Shown here one piece after another: positions 52,769 to 62,249 of a DNA stretch of 62,547 nucleotides; the stretch's first letter is position 1; each line of letters begins with the position of its first letter. The translations under genes were made by a program, and so were the position numbers. The notes under the pieces were generated by a model. That model ran no database searches. It was not told the origin of the DNA and saw nothing but the letters and a program-made list of their open reading frames with translations. Source of the DNA: Bacillota bacterium (GTDB lineage: Bacteria; Bacillota; Clostridia; Clostridiales; Clostridiaceae); contig JAJXWH010000031.1 of the NCBI GenBank assembly GCA_021781745.1, positions 1 to 62,547 on the forward strand. The letters run 5' to 3'.

Positions 52769-54205
52769 CTAAAGTGCTTCTTGTATCATCTGTTTATACA
52801 CTTCTACATATTGGCTTACATACTTCGACCAGCTATGATCCTCTGTCATTCCATTTTTAATGATTTTTACCCACTGATCCTTTCTATGATACATTTCTAT
52901 TGCTTTCCGTATGGTATAAAGCATTACTTTAGCATTGTAAGGTTTGAAGGTAAAACCATTTCCCTCACCGCTGCCCTCATTATAATGCTTTATACTATCA
53001 TTCAAACCACCAACTTGACGGACTATTGGTACTGTTCCATACCTAAGTGCAATTAATTGACCTATACCACAAGGCTCATAACTTGATGGCATGAGGAACA
53101 AATCTGAACCGGCATAAGCTTTATAAGCAAAGTCATTATCATATAATATAAAAGAGAACTTATCTGGATGCTTCTTTGAAGCTCTTTGAAAAAATTCTTC
53201 ATAAATGGCATCTCCATCTGATACCATTACAAATTGAATATCACTCTTCATAAGGTCATCAAAGACACTTCTTACTAAATCTAACCCTTTCTCTGTCTTC
53301 AACCTCGAAAAAAGAGAAATAACAGGCACATCATTTCTTACCTGAAAGTTCAACGCTTTCTGCAATAATCTTTTATTTTCATATTTACCTTCCAGATTTT
53401 CAGCATTGTAGTTTGCAAAAAGCCTCATATCCTTTGCTGGATTATTTATTTCAATATCTAAGCCACAAAGAACTCCGTGAATGTCACTTCTACGGCTCCT
53501 TATAGTCTCCTCTAATGTAGAACCATATTGCTCTGTCGCAATTTCTTTTGAATAGGTTGGACTTACTGTAGTTATAGTATCTGCATATCTTATCCCTGCT
53601 TTCATAAAATTAATCTGATTATAATAATCCACATTACATCTAACCAAGTCCTCCCAATCAAGATCAAGAAAAACTGAATTTTCTTTATCAAAAATTCCTT
53701 GATAACCCATGTTGTGTATGGTAAGTAAGGTTTTAATACTACTATATTCTTTTATATTTTTATACTTAGTCTTTAAAAGTAAAGGGATATAACCTGCATG
53801 CCAATCTTGACAATGTAATATCTGAGGTTTAAAATCTAATTTCGGCACCGTTTCCAAAACAGCTTTACAAAAATAACTGAACCTTTCAACTTCATCGCTA
53901 TACCCATATAACTTATCTCTTCCAAAATAATGACCTGCATTGATAAAATACATAGGAACGCCATCATAAGTACAAGCTTCAACAGTACACGGGTATATTT
54001 TTTCATCCATCTTAATATTTAACCTTGCTATAATCTCAACCTCTGAAGGATAAGTTTTATAAGATTTATTAATTTTAGGTACAATAACCCGTGCATCCCA
54101 GCCTAATTTTATTAGATTTTTAGGAAGTGAGTAATTGAATATTCCCATAGTTCCAGTTACAAATGGATATACCTGTGAAGTAACAAAAAGAATTGATTTT
54201 TCCAT
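52769..54205 (-). CDS. GT5 glucan-synthase-like glycosyltransferase, copy 1
   Basis: A 478-aa GT-B enzyme related to glycogen synthase. It has LHCQDWHAGYIPLLL, TVSPTYSKEIATEQYG, the nucleotide-sugar residues in FSRLKTEKGLDLV and the donor motif PSSYEPCGIGQLIALRYGTV. The N-terminal K-T-G-G-L loop of true GlgA is replaced by PFVTGTMGIFNY, and W-N-P in the later loop is altered. So it may use a donor or acceptor other than ADP-glucose and growing glycogen. The ATG at 54205 follows AGGAGGAGAGTTC. Confidence 0.82.
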   Translation of the reverse strand: MEKSILFVTSQVYPFVTGTMGIFNYSLPKNLIKLGWDARVIVPKINKSYKTYPSEVEIIARLNIKMDEKIYPCTVEACTYDGVPMYFINAGHYFGRDKLYGYSDEVERFSYFCKAVLETVPKLDFKPQILHCQDWHAGYIPLLLKTKYKNIKEYSSIKTLLTIHNMGYQGIFDKENSVFLDLDWEDLVRCNVDYYNQINFMKAGIRYADTITTVSPTYSKEIATEQYGSTLEETIRSRRSDIHGVLCGLDIEINNPAKDMRLFANYNAENLEGKYENKRLLQKALNFQVRNDVPVISLFSRLKTEKGLDLVRSVFDDLMKSDIQFVMVSDGDAIYEEFFQRASKKHPDKFSFILYDNDFAYKAYAGSDLFLMPSSYEPCGIGQLIALRYGTVPIVRQVGGLNDSIKHYNEGSGEGNGFTFKPYNAKVMLYTIRKAIEMYHRKDQWVKIIKNGMTEDHSWSKYVSQYVEVYKQMIQEAL

Positions 54206-54216
54206 GAACTCTCCTC

Positions 54217-55686
54217 CTAACAAATATCCTTAATTATAGAATAATTTTCATATATAAGTTCTTTATAAAGTTTTATATATTCAATAACGTATTTATCCAC
54301 ACCAAAATCTTCAGCCATACAATTCTTAACCATATTATTCCAAAACATTTTATTTTTATATACCTCAATGGCTTTTCTAACAGTGTATAAGAGTACCTTT
54401 TCATTAGAATATTTGAAGCAAAAGCCAGTTGCCTCATTAGGCTCTTTATCAAAAAATTGTACTGTTTCTGCTAATCCTCCAATTTCTTTTACAATAGGAA
54501 CTGTTCCATATCTCATAGCAATAAGCTGCCCGAATCCACAGGGTTCTACTGCTGATGGCATTAAATACATATCTGCCCCAGCAAAACACTTATGAACTAA
54601 TTCTTCATTAAAAGATATATAGCAGAATCTTCCTTTATATTCCTTTGCTGCTTTTTTAAAAAATTCCTCATAAAGCTCTTCCTCATAATCACATCCTTTC
54701 TCTTTTGATGACATAATTATCATCTGCACATTTTCTTTCATAATATCTGGAAGAAAATACTGAATTAAATCAACTCCCTTTTCACACGTCAAACTTGAAT
54801 TATAAAAAATAATCGGAATGTTTTCATCAATAGCAAACCCTAACTGCTTTTGAACCATTTTTTTATTCTCTTTTTTACCTTCTGGAGTATCAATGTTGTA
54901 ATTTACATAAAGGTTTGTGTCTGTCTCAGGATCATTAATGTCAAGGTCTATTCCATTCAATATTCCATAAATATTATTTATACGCTCTCTAATTATTCCA
55001 TCTAAAGTGACCCCATACATCTCTGAAGAAATTTCTTTTATATAATTAGAACTAACAGTAGTAATCCTGTCTGCATAAAGCAAGCCTGCCTTCATAAAAT
55101 TAATTTGTTCATAGTAATCTAGACCACTGTAAAGAAGCTTGTCCCACTCAAAACCCAAGTATGAACAATTATACATATCAAAAATGCCTTGATAACCAAT
55201 ATTATTAAAAGTATATATGGTTTTCATCCCTTCGTAAAAATCTCTGTCTTTATACTTTTCTTTTAAAATAAATGGAATGAATGCAGTTGGCCAATCCTCA
55301 CAATGTATGATATCCGGCTTAAATTCTATTAGTGGCAAAACTTCCAAAGCAGCTCTGCAAAAATAGCTAAATATCTCCGCTGTATATGGTTGATTATAAA
55401 TTTCCTCCCGGTCAAAATACTCCGGGGCATCTAAAATATAGATATCAATTCCTTCATATTGGAAACTTTTAACCTGCCCAGTAATTTCTTTATTATACAT
55501 ATTAACCTTTAACTCAGTTAGCGTAGTTAATTCTTGCAAGCAAACTTCCTTAACTAGTTTACTCATTGGAATTAAAACTCTAATATCTATCCTTGTTTCT
55601 CTTATTTTCTTGATTAAACCGTAGTTTAATGCATTCATATTAAAAAAATTCATTTGTCCTGCTACAACAAGTACAGAATTATTCAT
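54217..55686 (-). CDS. GT5 glucan-synthase-like glycosyltransferase, copy 2
   Basis: A 489-aa paralogue with IHCEDWPTAFIPFIL, TVSSNYIKEISSEMYG and the donor motif PSAVEPCGFGQLIAMRYGTV. Here the N-terminal loop reads VAGQMNFFNMNALNYG, and the Arg of the R-x-x-x-x-K motif is missing (YNSSLTCEKGVDL). It is more derived than the downstream copy and could be a regulatory or alternative-donor subunit. The ATG at 55686 lies behind GAGGTGTTTGAA; the GTG three codons up overlaps that site. Confidence 0.8.
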   Translation of the reverse strand: MNNSVLVVAGQMNFFNMNALNYGLIKKIRETRIDIRVLIPMSKLVKEVCLQELTTLTELKVNMYNKEITGQVKSFQYEGIDIYILDAPEYFDREEIYNQPYTAEIFSYFCRAALEVLPLIEFKPDIIHCEDWPTAFIPFILKEKYKDRDFYEGMKTIYTFNNIGYQGIFDMYNCSYLGFEWDKLLYSGLDYYEQINFMKAGLLYADRITTVSSNYIKEISSEMYGVTLDGIIRERINNIYGILNGIDLDINDPETDTNLYVNYNIDTPEGKKENKKMVQKQLGFAIDENIPIIFYNSSLTCEKGVDLIQYFLPDIMKENVQMIIMSSKEKGCDYEEELYEEFFKKAAKEYKGRFCYISFNEELVHKCFAGADMYLMPSAVEPCGFGQLIAMRYGTVPIVKEIGGLAETVQFFDKEPNEATGFCFKYSNEKVLLYTVRKAIEVYKNKMFWNNMVKNCMAEDFGVDKYVIEYIKLYKELIYENYSIIKDIC

Positions 55687-55700
55687 TTCAAACACCTCAA

Positions 55701-56717
55701 TTATAAATTTTCAACATTCTCATAATTTATAAAACCGCAATGGTCATCAACATTTAAAATGATTCTACTTCCATACTTATCATAAGTTATTGGCAGTTCT
55801 CTATAATTCTTTAATGCCTCCCTAACCTTTTGCTGCTTTTCTAATGGACATAAGAATAGAAAGAAACCTCCTCCGCCAGCACCTAGCAATTTTCCACCAT
55901 AGATTCCTGCCTCCTTAGCTACATCATAAATCATATTAATTTCATCGTTATGAATTTTCTGAGATAATTTCTTTTTCTCCTGCCAGCTTGTATCCATTAA
56001 TGTGCCTATTTTAAAAATATTCAAATTAGTAAAATCATTCTGACAATTTAACGCAAATTTTTTTAATCTATCCAAGGCCTCCCTCTGACATTCAATATTT
56101 TTCTTTTGATCACTTAAAACTGACGCTGCCTTTCTTGTAATTCCTGTATAAAACATCATTGTATGCATATTTAAAAGCCTATAATTGTTAGAAGAAATTT
56201 TTACATTCTCAACATCAACAGTTTCATCTTCGAAAAAAATATATTTCTTAAATCCACCAAAAGCTGCAGCATACTGATCCTGCTTTCCAATTGGTTCCTT
56301 TAAAATATCAATTTCAATCTTACAGGCTAATTCTGCTAGCTCATATGGATTCTTCTCTTCCCCCTTATATACAAATAAAGCATTAAGTAATCCAACAGCG
56401 AAGGAACTTGAAGAACCTAAACCACTTCCTTGAGAAGGTATATCAGAAATACTAGTAATTTCTATTCCGCCCTTAATACCTGTAATTTCTAAAGCTGCTT
56501 TAATTATTTTATGTTGAATTTCTTCAACACTATTAACTTCTTCCTTACTTGAATAATTAAGAACAATCTTGCTATCATATCTGGATTTCACTATTACATA
56601 TATATATTTATCTATAGTAGCACTAAAAACTGCACCTCCTCCCTGACAATAGTAATCTTTAATATCTGTTCCTCCTCCAAAGAAACTGACCCTTAACGGT
56701 GTTTTGCTAATAATCAT
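55701..56717 (-). CDS. hddA: GHMP kinase, D-glycero-D-manno-heptose 7-phosphate kinase (HddA-like)
   Basis: A 338-aa GHMP kinase. It begins ISKTPLRVSFFGGGTDIKDY, as in HddA/fucokinase-like enzymes; the ATP loop is SQGSGLGSSSSFAVGLLNAL and motif 3 is GGKLLGAGGGGFFLF. It makes heptose-1,7-bisphosphate for the alpha branch (GDP-heptose). With GmhA and the HddC/GmhB fusion the pathway to a nucleotide-heptose is complete here. Confidence 0.88.
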   Translation of the reverse strand: MIISKTPLRVSFFGGGTDIKDYYCQGGGAVFSATIDKYIYVIVKSRYDSKIVLNYSSKEEVNSVEEIQHKIIKAALEITGIKGGIEITSISDIPSQGSGLGSSSSFAVGLLNALFVYKGEEKNPYELAELACKIEIDILKEPIGKQDQYAAAFGGFKKYIFFEDETVDVENVKISSNNYRLLNMHTMMFYTGITRKAASVLSDQKKNIECQREALDRLKKFALNCQNDFTNLNIFKIGTLMDTSWQEKKKLSQKIHNDEINMIYDVAKEAGIYGGKLLGAGGGGFFLFLCPLEKQQKVREALKNYRELPITYDKYGSRIILNVDDHCGFINYENVENL

Positions 56718-56747
56718 TTCAATTACCTCCTTAAATAATTTTGTACA

Positions 56748-58502
56748 TTAACCTGCTATATTTTTAGATTGCAGTTCATGTAACTGCTTATACAGACCTT
56801 CCATATTAATAAGCTCTTCGTGTATTCCATCCTCTGTTATTTTGCCTTTATCTACTACATAAATCCTATCAGCTTTTTCTATGGTAGACAGCCTGTGGGC
56901 AATTATGATAACAGTTCTTCCATTTATTAATGACTCCAATGCTTCCTGAACTTGCCTTTCAGATTCTGCATCAAGTGCGGAAGTTGCCTCGTCTAAAAGC
57001 AAAATAGGCGCATCTTTCAAAAAAGCTCTTGCAATTGCAATTCTCTGTCTCTGTCCTCCAGATAACCGTGACCCTCTTTCACCAATTTGGGTGCTATACC
57101 CTTCCGGTTGCTCTAAAATAAATTTATCTGCATTAGCCGCTATTGCTGCTGCAATAATTTCCTTCTTTGTTGCATTCCGTTTCCCATATCTAATATTTTC
57201 TTCAATAGTTCCATCAAATAAATAAGCATCTTGTGGAACATAAGCCATCATATCCCTTATCTCTGCCAAAGTATATGAATTTAATGGTTTACCCAAAATA
57301 CTTATACTGCCGCTTTTAACAGGATAAAACCCTAAAAGTATTTTTACAATAGTGCTCTTTCCGCAGCCACTTGGACCTACTAATGCAACCGTTTGCCTAA
57401 ATGGGATAAAAATATTAATATGATTCAACACTGCCTCCTCATCCACATATTCAAATACTACATTATTCATTTCTATTGCGCTTTTTACTGTTGGTGCATT
57501 TACTGTACTGTATTTTTCTGGTTCTACAGATTCATCTAATAATTCAAAAACACGGTTTGCCCCAGCTAAAACTCTTTGAAGGTCTGTTACAAGATTTCCT
57601 GCTTGAAAAAACATAAAACTAATATTACCTTGAAGCTTTATAAACGCCATAACTGTACCAAAATCTGTGCTTTTTTTAAGTGCCATCATACCACCTATTA
57701 TTATAATTCCTATAAAGCTTAAACTCCCAAGAATTGAATTTATGCTATCTAAGACTGCATACTTTCGGGTTCTGGTAACAATTAAATTATTTGTCCTCTT
57801 ATTAGCGTCATCATATTTCTTTACTATTACATTCTCCAACTGAAATATTTTAACAAGTTGTATACCTGAAAATAGATCAGATAATAATTCTGTCATTTTC
57901 CCATAGCTTTGCTGTATTCTATCATTAATCTCCCTGAAGGAATCTGCAAAACTGGTATTTATATAAAATGTTACTAATCCAAGACCTATTGAATAAAGTG
58001 CTATTTTCCAGTTTAATGCAAACATTGAAACTGCTGCTCCAACACCAACAATAATTGCATAGATTATACCACTTAGAGCATCAGCATAAATGTGTTCAAT
58101 ACTATTTAGGTCATTAGTCATTCTTGAAAGAACATCCCCGCTATGTCTTTTTTCAAATTGATTTATAGGTAACTTCTCAATATGGCTAAAGGCCTTTTGT
58201 CTTATCTCTGTCATGGTATATCGAATACATTTGTTATATAAATAAGTTAATGATGTACACATAAAGCTGGCTATAGTTAAAGTAATAACTGCTATAGTAA
58301 TAGATCTAATCAAGAGAAACATATCACTATTAACAGCTCCATTTACCATATCCTTGTATATAAATGCCATCATTATATTTAAACCTAAAGCTGCAAATAG
58401 ATTATTGCCAATTATACCTATACTATATTTCCATATCCTTGGCTTCATGAAACTCATTACCCTCTTTAGTTCTTCTATATATTGAAATTTAATTATACGC
58501 AT
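56748..58502 (-). CDS. ABC-type half exporter, subunit 2
   Basis: A 584-aa permease/ATPase fusion with six helices in the N-terminal 320 residues and an ATPase domain: Walker A GPSGCGKSTIVKIL, Q-loop YVPQDAYLFDG, signature SGGQRQRIAIARAF, Walker B ILLLDEATSALDAES and H-loop IIIAHRLST. It overlaps the end of the other half exporter by 10 nt, so the two likely form a heterodimer. It may export an oligosaccharide made by the adjacent enzymes. Confidence 0.93.
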   Translation of the reverse strand: MRIIKFQYIEELKRVMSFMKPRIWKYSIGIIGNNLFAALGLNIMMAFIYKDMVNGAVNSDMFLLIRSITIAVITLTIASFMCTSLTYLYNKCIRYTMTEIRQKAFSHIEKLPINQFEKRHSGDVLSRMTNDLNSIEHIYADALSGIIYAIIVGVGAAVSMFALNWKIALYSIGLGLVTFYINTSFADSFREINDRIQQSYGKMTELLSDLFSGIQLVKIFQLENVIVKKYDDANKRTNNLIVTRTRKYAVLDSINSILGSLSFIGIIIIGGMMALKKSTDFGTVMAFIKLQGNISFMFFQAGNLVTDLQRVLAGANRVFELLDESVEPEKYSTVNAPTVKSAIEMNNVVFEYVDEEAVLNHINIFIPFRQTVALVGPSGCGKSTIVKILLGFYPVKSGSISILGKPLNSYTLAEIRDMMAYVPQDAYLFDGTIEENIRYGKRNATKKEIIAAAIAANADKFILEQPEGYSTQIGERGSRLSGGQRQRIAIARAFLKDAPILLLDEATSALDAESERQVQEALESLINGRTVIIIAHRLSTIEKADRIYVVDKGKITEDGIHEELINMEGLYKQLHELQSKNIAG

Positions 58503-60256
58503 TTATCTCCCTCCTGTTCTTTAAAGGAAAATTGCTTGAAATAAAGCTGCTTGTATACATCATTCTTTTTTATTAATTCCTGATGGGTTCCCCTTCCAAC
58601 TACATATCCTTCATTCATTACTATAATTTCATCTGCATTTTTTATTGTAGATAGTCTATGGGCAATAACTAATACTGTCTTATCTTTTATAAAATGTTCT
58701 AATTCATCTTGAACCATTGCCTCTGACTGTATATCCAATGCCGAAGTAGGTTCATCTAACAGTAAGATTGGTGCATTTTTTAATATTGCCCTCGCAATTG
58801 CTATACGCTGCCTTTGGCCTCCTGACAAGGTTGCTCCCCGCTCCCCTATAATTGTGTCATACCCCTGGGGTAAATTCCTTATAAATTCATCTGCCTTAGC
58901 CATTTTAGCTGTTTCAGTAATTTGTTCCCTTGTCGCATCTATTTTTCCATAAGCAATATTTTCATATATAGAACATGGAAATAAAAATGTATCTTGAGAC
59001 ATTAGGGAAATTTGTCTTCTAGCTTCTTTTAAACTCCACTCTTTTAAATCTTTCCCATAAATTTTAATCTGCCCCTCATACTGCTCATAAAAACCGCATA
59101 AGAGTTTACATACAGTACTCTTACCACTGCCACTAAAGCCAACTAGTGCTGTCATTTTTCCTTTCTTTAAAACCAAATTAAAATTATTAAGTACATGACG
59201 CTCGTTATCATATGAATAGGATACATCAGTAAATTCAACTAGGGTATCAGACTCTCTAATTTCAAATCCTTCACCAATCTGTCTTTCTTCCGGCTCTTCC
59301 AATATTTCAATAATTCTTTTTGCAGATTCTATCGTGACCTTAATCCCTATTATCATGTTGGGTATATTTGCTACTGGTCCAATTAAGAATCCAAGAAGAT
59401 AAGTAAATGTTAAAAGTTCACCTGGAGTAATTTGTCCTTTTACTGTTAAATATCCACCATACAAAATACAGCTCATATTAGGTACAACCCCTAAAACCAT
59501 AGATATTGGTGCAATAGCCATACATCTACGATCAGTTTTAAGTTTCTTATCCAAAACATCTTCTGTAATAACCTTAAATTTATCAAACATAATATCTCCC
59601 ATATTATAAGCCTTTACAATGTATATTCCACTGGTTGTATCTTGAATTATTGAATTTAATTTAGCAAATGCTTCCTGCAATTGTACAGAATACTTACTAA
59701 TTGCCTTTCCAAGTTTATTAGATGCAAACATGCTGGCAGGTAAAATAATAAGACTAGCAACTAATAGCTTCCAATTTAAATAAATTAAATACAATGATGC
59801 TCCTGTTATAAGCAATGGATAATATATTAAATTTAAAAGATGTCCCTCTACAAACCCTTGAATTGATCCTACATCATTATTCATTCTGGATATCATATCC
59901 CCTGAATGGTGTGTTTCAATATATTCTGTAGAAAGATTTTGCAGACGGTAAGCTATACGGCTTCTAATGTCTCGAATAACACTTATACCCAAATGACCTG
60001 AATAATATTTTATTACATACCTAATCACGCAACTAGACAACATGATTAAAATTATAGATATAACAGTTGAAATAAATACATTCTGATTTCCAGCGATGGC
60101 TGTATCTACTACATTTTGCAAAAGTTTGGCTTGGGCCACATCTACACCAGTGCAAAATATTGTTCCAATAAAACACAAAAAGATCATATATCGGTAAGGT
60201 TTAACAAAAGTAAATATTGTACCAAGTATTTTTATAGATTTAATATGTTTCATCAT
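58493..60256 (-). CDS. ABC-type half exporter, subunit 1
   Basis: A 587-aa permease/ATPase fusion. The ATPase has Walker A GFSGSGKSTVCKLL, signature SGGQRQRIAIARAI and Walker B ILLLDEPTSALDIQS. The six-helix domain starts TFVKPYRYMIFLCFIG. It is the first gene of the 13-kb heptose/glucan cluster. GTTAGGAGGGAG precedes two adjacent ATGs. Confidence 0.93.
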   Translation of the reverse strand: MMKHIKSIKILGTIFTFVKPYRYMIFLCFIGTIFCTGVDVAQAKLLQNVVDTAIAGNQNVFISTVISIILIMLSSCVIRYVIKYYSGHLGISVIRDIRSRIAYRLQNLSTEYIETHHSGDMISRMNNDVGSIQGFVEGHLLNLIYYPLLITGASLYLIYLNWKLLVASLIILPASMFASNKLGKAISKYSVQLQEAFAKLNSIIQDTTSGIYIVKAYNMGDIMFDKFKVITEDVLDKKLKTDRRCMAIAPISMVLGVVPNMSCILYGGYLTVKGQITPGELLTFTYLLGFLIGPVANIPNMIIGIKVTIESAKRIIEILEEPEERQIGEGFEIRESDTLVEFTDVSYSYDNERHVLNNFNLVLKKGKMTALVGFSGSGKSTVCKLLCGFYEQYEGQIKIYGKDLKEWSLKEARRQISLMSQDTFLFPCSIYENIAYGKIDATREQITETAKMAKADEFIRNLPQGYDTIIGERGATLSGGQRQRIAIARAILKNAPILLLDEPTSALDIQSEAMVQDELEHFIKDKTVLVIAHRLSTIKNADEIIVMNEGYVVGRGTHQELIKKNDVYKQLYFKQFSFKEQEGDKCV

Positions 60257-60553
60257 CTCCCTCCTAACAAAATAATCCTGATTTGTAATTTATACTAATA
60301 TTGTATTAATATTAGCAATTAAGTCTTTATATGTCAATATTTTTTTAATATGATCTCGCTCGTTTTTAAGCATATTATTCTATATCTTTTATCTTTTTAA
60401 TCTGGTATAATAATGTAATGTTTAAATTAGGTATATATAGGTAATGCTACAAGATAGATAATACCTTGTAAAACAACTTATTTTGTGTTATTTTTCAAAT
60501 AGAACTATTATATATTTTATGAAACATTAAAATCATGAAAGAGGTGCTTAACC

Positions 60554-61201
60554 ATAAATACAAATTATAAAATTCAAGAAAATAAATATAACACTAAGGG
60601 AAACCTTACTGAAATTACTATCTTAAAGAAAGATGGAACTGAACTTATTTGTAAAATAGATACATATGATGCTGAAAAAGTAAAAAATGAAGGTATTTGG
60701 TTTGCTGAATGGCATAAAGACTATAACAACTATTTAGTACTAACTTCATCTACATCAAAGGTTAATGGAAAGACGGTTTCTATAAAAAAGACAATTGATT
60801 CTGTAATTTTAGATGTAAATCCAAAGACTCCTATAAAACATTTGAATGGAGATACATTAGATAATAGAAAAGAAAATTTAGAATTGTACAATAAAAGTTT
60901 AAAAAATGACTGCACAAAAATCGACCATGAAACTATGGGCATCATATTAAGAGATAAATATGGAAATCACAAAGAAACTGCTTTAATTTCAATAGAAGAC
61001 GTTAATAAAGTTATAAAGGATAATTATAATTGGGTTGTCTATAAAAAAGGATCTGAAACTATGGTTGTCGCAAATACTCCTGAAGGCAGAATTCGCTTAG
61101 ACCGCTTAATTATGAATCCTGATGAAACTATGAAAGTACATCATATTAATCTAAATCCTTTAGATAATAGAAGAAAGAATTTAGAAAATCAACCTATTTA
61201 A
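60554..61201 (+). CDS. HNH-like nuclease-fold protein, apparent AUA start
   Basis: A 215-aa protein with two copies of an HNH/AP2-associated motif: PIKHLNGDTLDNRKENLEL and MKVHHINLNPLDNRRKNLEN (H-x-N-x-x-x-x-D-N-R-x-x-N-L). The frame is open from 60539 with no ATG, GTG or TTG before the protein-like sequence begins. The codon ATA at 60554 is seven bases after AGAGGTG. A later TTG start would cut off about 95 residues of sensible sequence. The role is unknown; related proteins occur in phage and homing elements. Confidence 0.65.
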   Translation: MNTNYKIQENKYNTKGNLTEITILKKDGTELICKIDTYDAEKVKNEGIWFAEWHKDYNNYLVLTSSTSKVNGKTVSIKKTIDSVILDVNPKTPIKHLNGDTLDNRKENLELYNKSLKNDCTKIDHETMGIILRDKYGNHKETALISIEDVNKVIKDNYNWVVYKKGSETMVVANTPEGRIRLDRLIMNPDETMKVHHINLNPLDNRRKNLENQPI

Positions 61202-61245
61202 TAATTTTACTTGTATCATTAGTATTTAATAATAAGTAGTAATAT

Positions 61246-61283
61246 AAAGAAAACATGCGTTTCTAGTGTATGTTTTCTTTTTC
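61246..61283 (+). terminator. Intrinsic terminator
   Basis: AAAGAAAACAT pairs with ATGTTTTCTTT around GCGTTTCTAGTGT, followed by TTTTCG. It ends the HNH-like gene. Confidence 0.8.
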
Positions 61284-61442
61284 GTTTATTGTTCCCACTA
61301 ACTATTTCTATCATAGATGAATTATGTCTTTTTTCTTTGCATTTTTGGGGAAAGTTTTTATTTTTATTTAAACTAAATAGGTATAAACTATTAATTGAAA
61401 TAGATTAATGAAAATTTGTATGACTAATATGAGGTGGTTAAC

Positions 61443-62090
61443 TTGACTAAATTTGAAATATTATTTGGTGATATAACAAAAATTAAATTTGATGCAATAG
61501 TGAATGCTGCAAATGCGTCTTTACTTGGCGGCGGCGGGGTTGATGGTACAATTCATAAGGCCTGCGGAAATGAATTATTAGAAGAATGCAGACATTTAAA
61601 TGGCTGTATGACTGGTAAATCAAAAATTACTAAATCATATAATCTATACTCTTCTGGCGTATATTGGGTAATACACACGGTAGGCCCAATATACAGAAAC
61701 AATGGAGCTGAAGAGAAATATCTAAGGAGTGCTTATCGCTCTGTATTTGATATAGCAGCAAATTATTCTGCCTGCTATTTAAAACAATGCAATGAAATTT
61801 TAGATAAGAACCTTTATCGCTTTAATTCTAGTAGACAAAAAGAGCATTTTGTAAAAGAATTTGAAGATTATATAGAAGAGCATCCAATTAAAACCCTTGC
61901 ATTGCCTTCAATAAGCACAGGAGCCTATTCTTACCCACTTAGAGAGGCATGCAACATAGCTTTAGATGAAATATTAACCTTTATTGAAAATTCCCCTGAA
62001 ACCTTTGATAAAATTGCTATGGTTTGTTTTGATGAAAAGACTTTTAATATGTATGAATCTTTGTATAAAGAAAGATTACAAACTGCTTAA
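61443..62090 (+). CDS. Macro-domain protein with an insertion
   Basis: A 215-aa ADP-ribose-binding macro domain. Ligand motifs are GDITKIKFDAIVNAANASLL, GGGGVDGTIHKACG and LALPSISTGAYSYPL. The region between VGPIYRNNGAEEK and this last motif has an extra 35-40 residues (YSACYLKQCNEILDKNLYRF), so it is longer than the usual 170-180 aa. The TTG at 61443 after GAGGTGG is a likely start; GTG at 61434 is the alternative. Such proteins remove ADP-ribose or O-acetyl-ADP-ribose. Confidence 0.86.
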   Translation: MTKFEILFGDITKIKFDAIVNAANASLLGGGGVDGTIHKACGNELLEECRHLNGCMTGKSKITKSYNLYSSGVYWVIHTVGPIYRNNGAEEKYLRSAYRSVFDIAANYSACYLKQCNEILDKNLYRFNSSRQKEHFVKEFEDYIEEHPIKTLALPSISTGAYSYPLREACNIALDEILTFIENSPETFDKIAMVCFDEKTFNMYESLYKERLQTA

Positions 62091-62122
62091 AAAAATTTTA
62101 AATTTAATTTATATTTAAAACA

Positions 62123-62213
62123 AGAAAGAGTTGGTTAACTTTTACGCAGTGTTACAATGAGAATCCATAGGGATTTTCTTTAGTAACTATACTGCAAAGT
62201 ACCTACTCTTTCT
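62123..62213. ncRNA. Long structured hairpin between macro and rubrerythrin genes
   Basis: AGAAAGAGT pairs with ACTCTTTCT; GCAGT with ACTGC and GTTAC with GTAAC continue the stem across small bulges; an inner GAGAATCC pairs with GGGATTTTC. TTTTTTT follows on the plus strand. It may be just a terminator of unusual size or a structured RNA/repeat. Confidence 0.55.
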
Positions 62214-62249
62214 GTTTTTTTAATTATTCATTATATATGTTTATTTATA

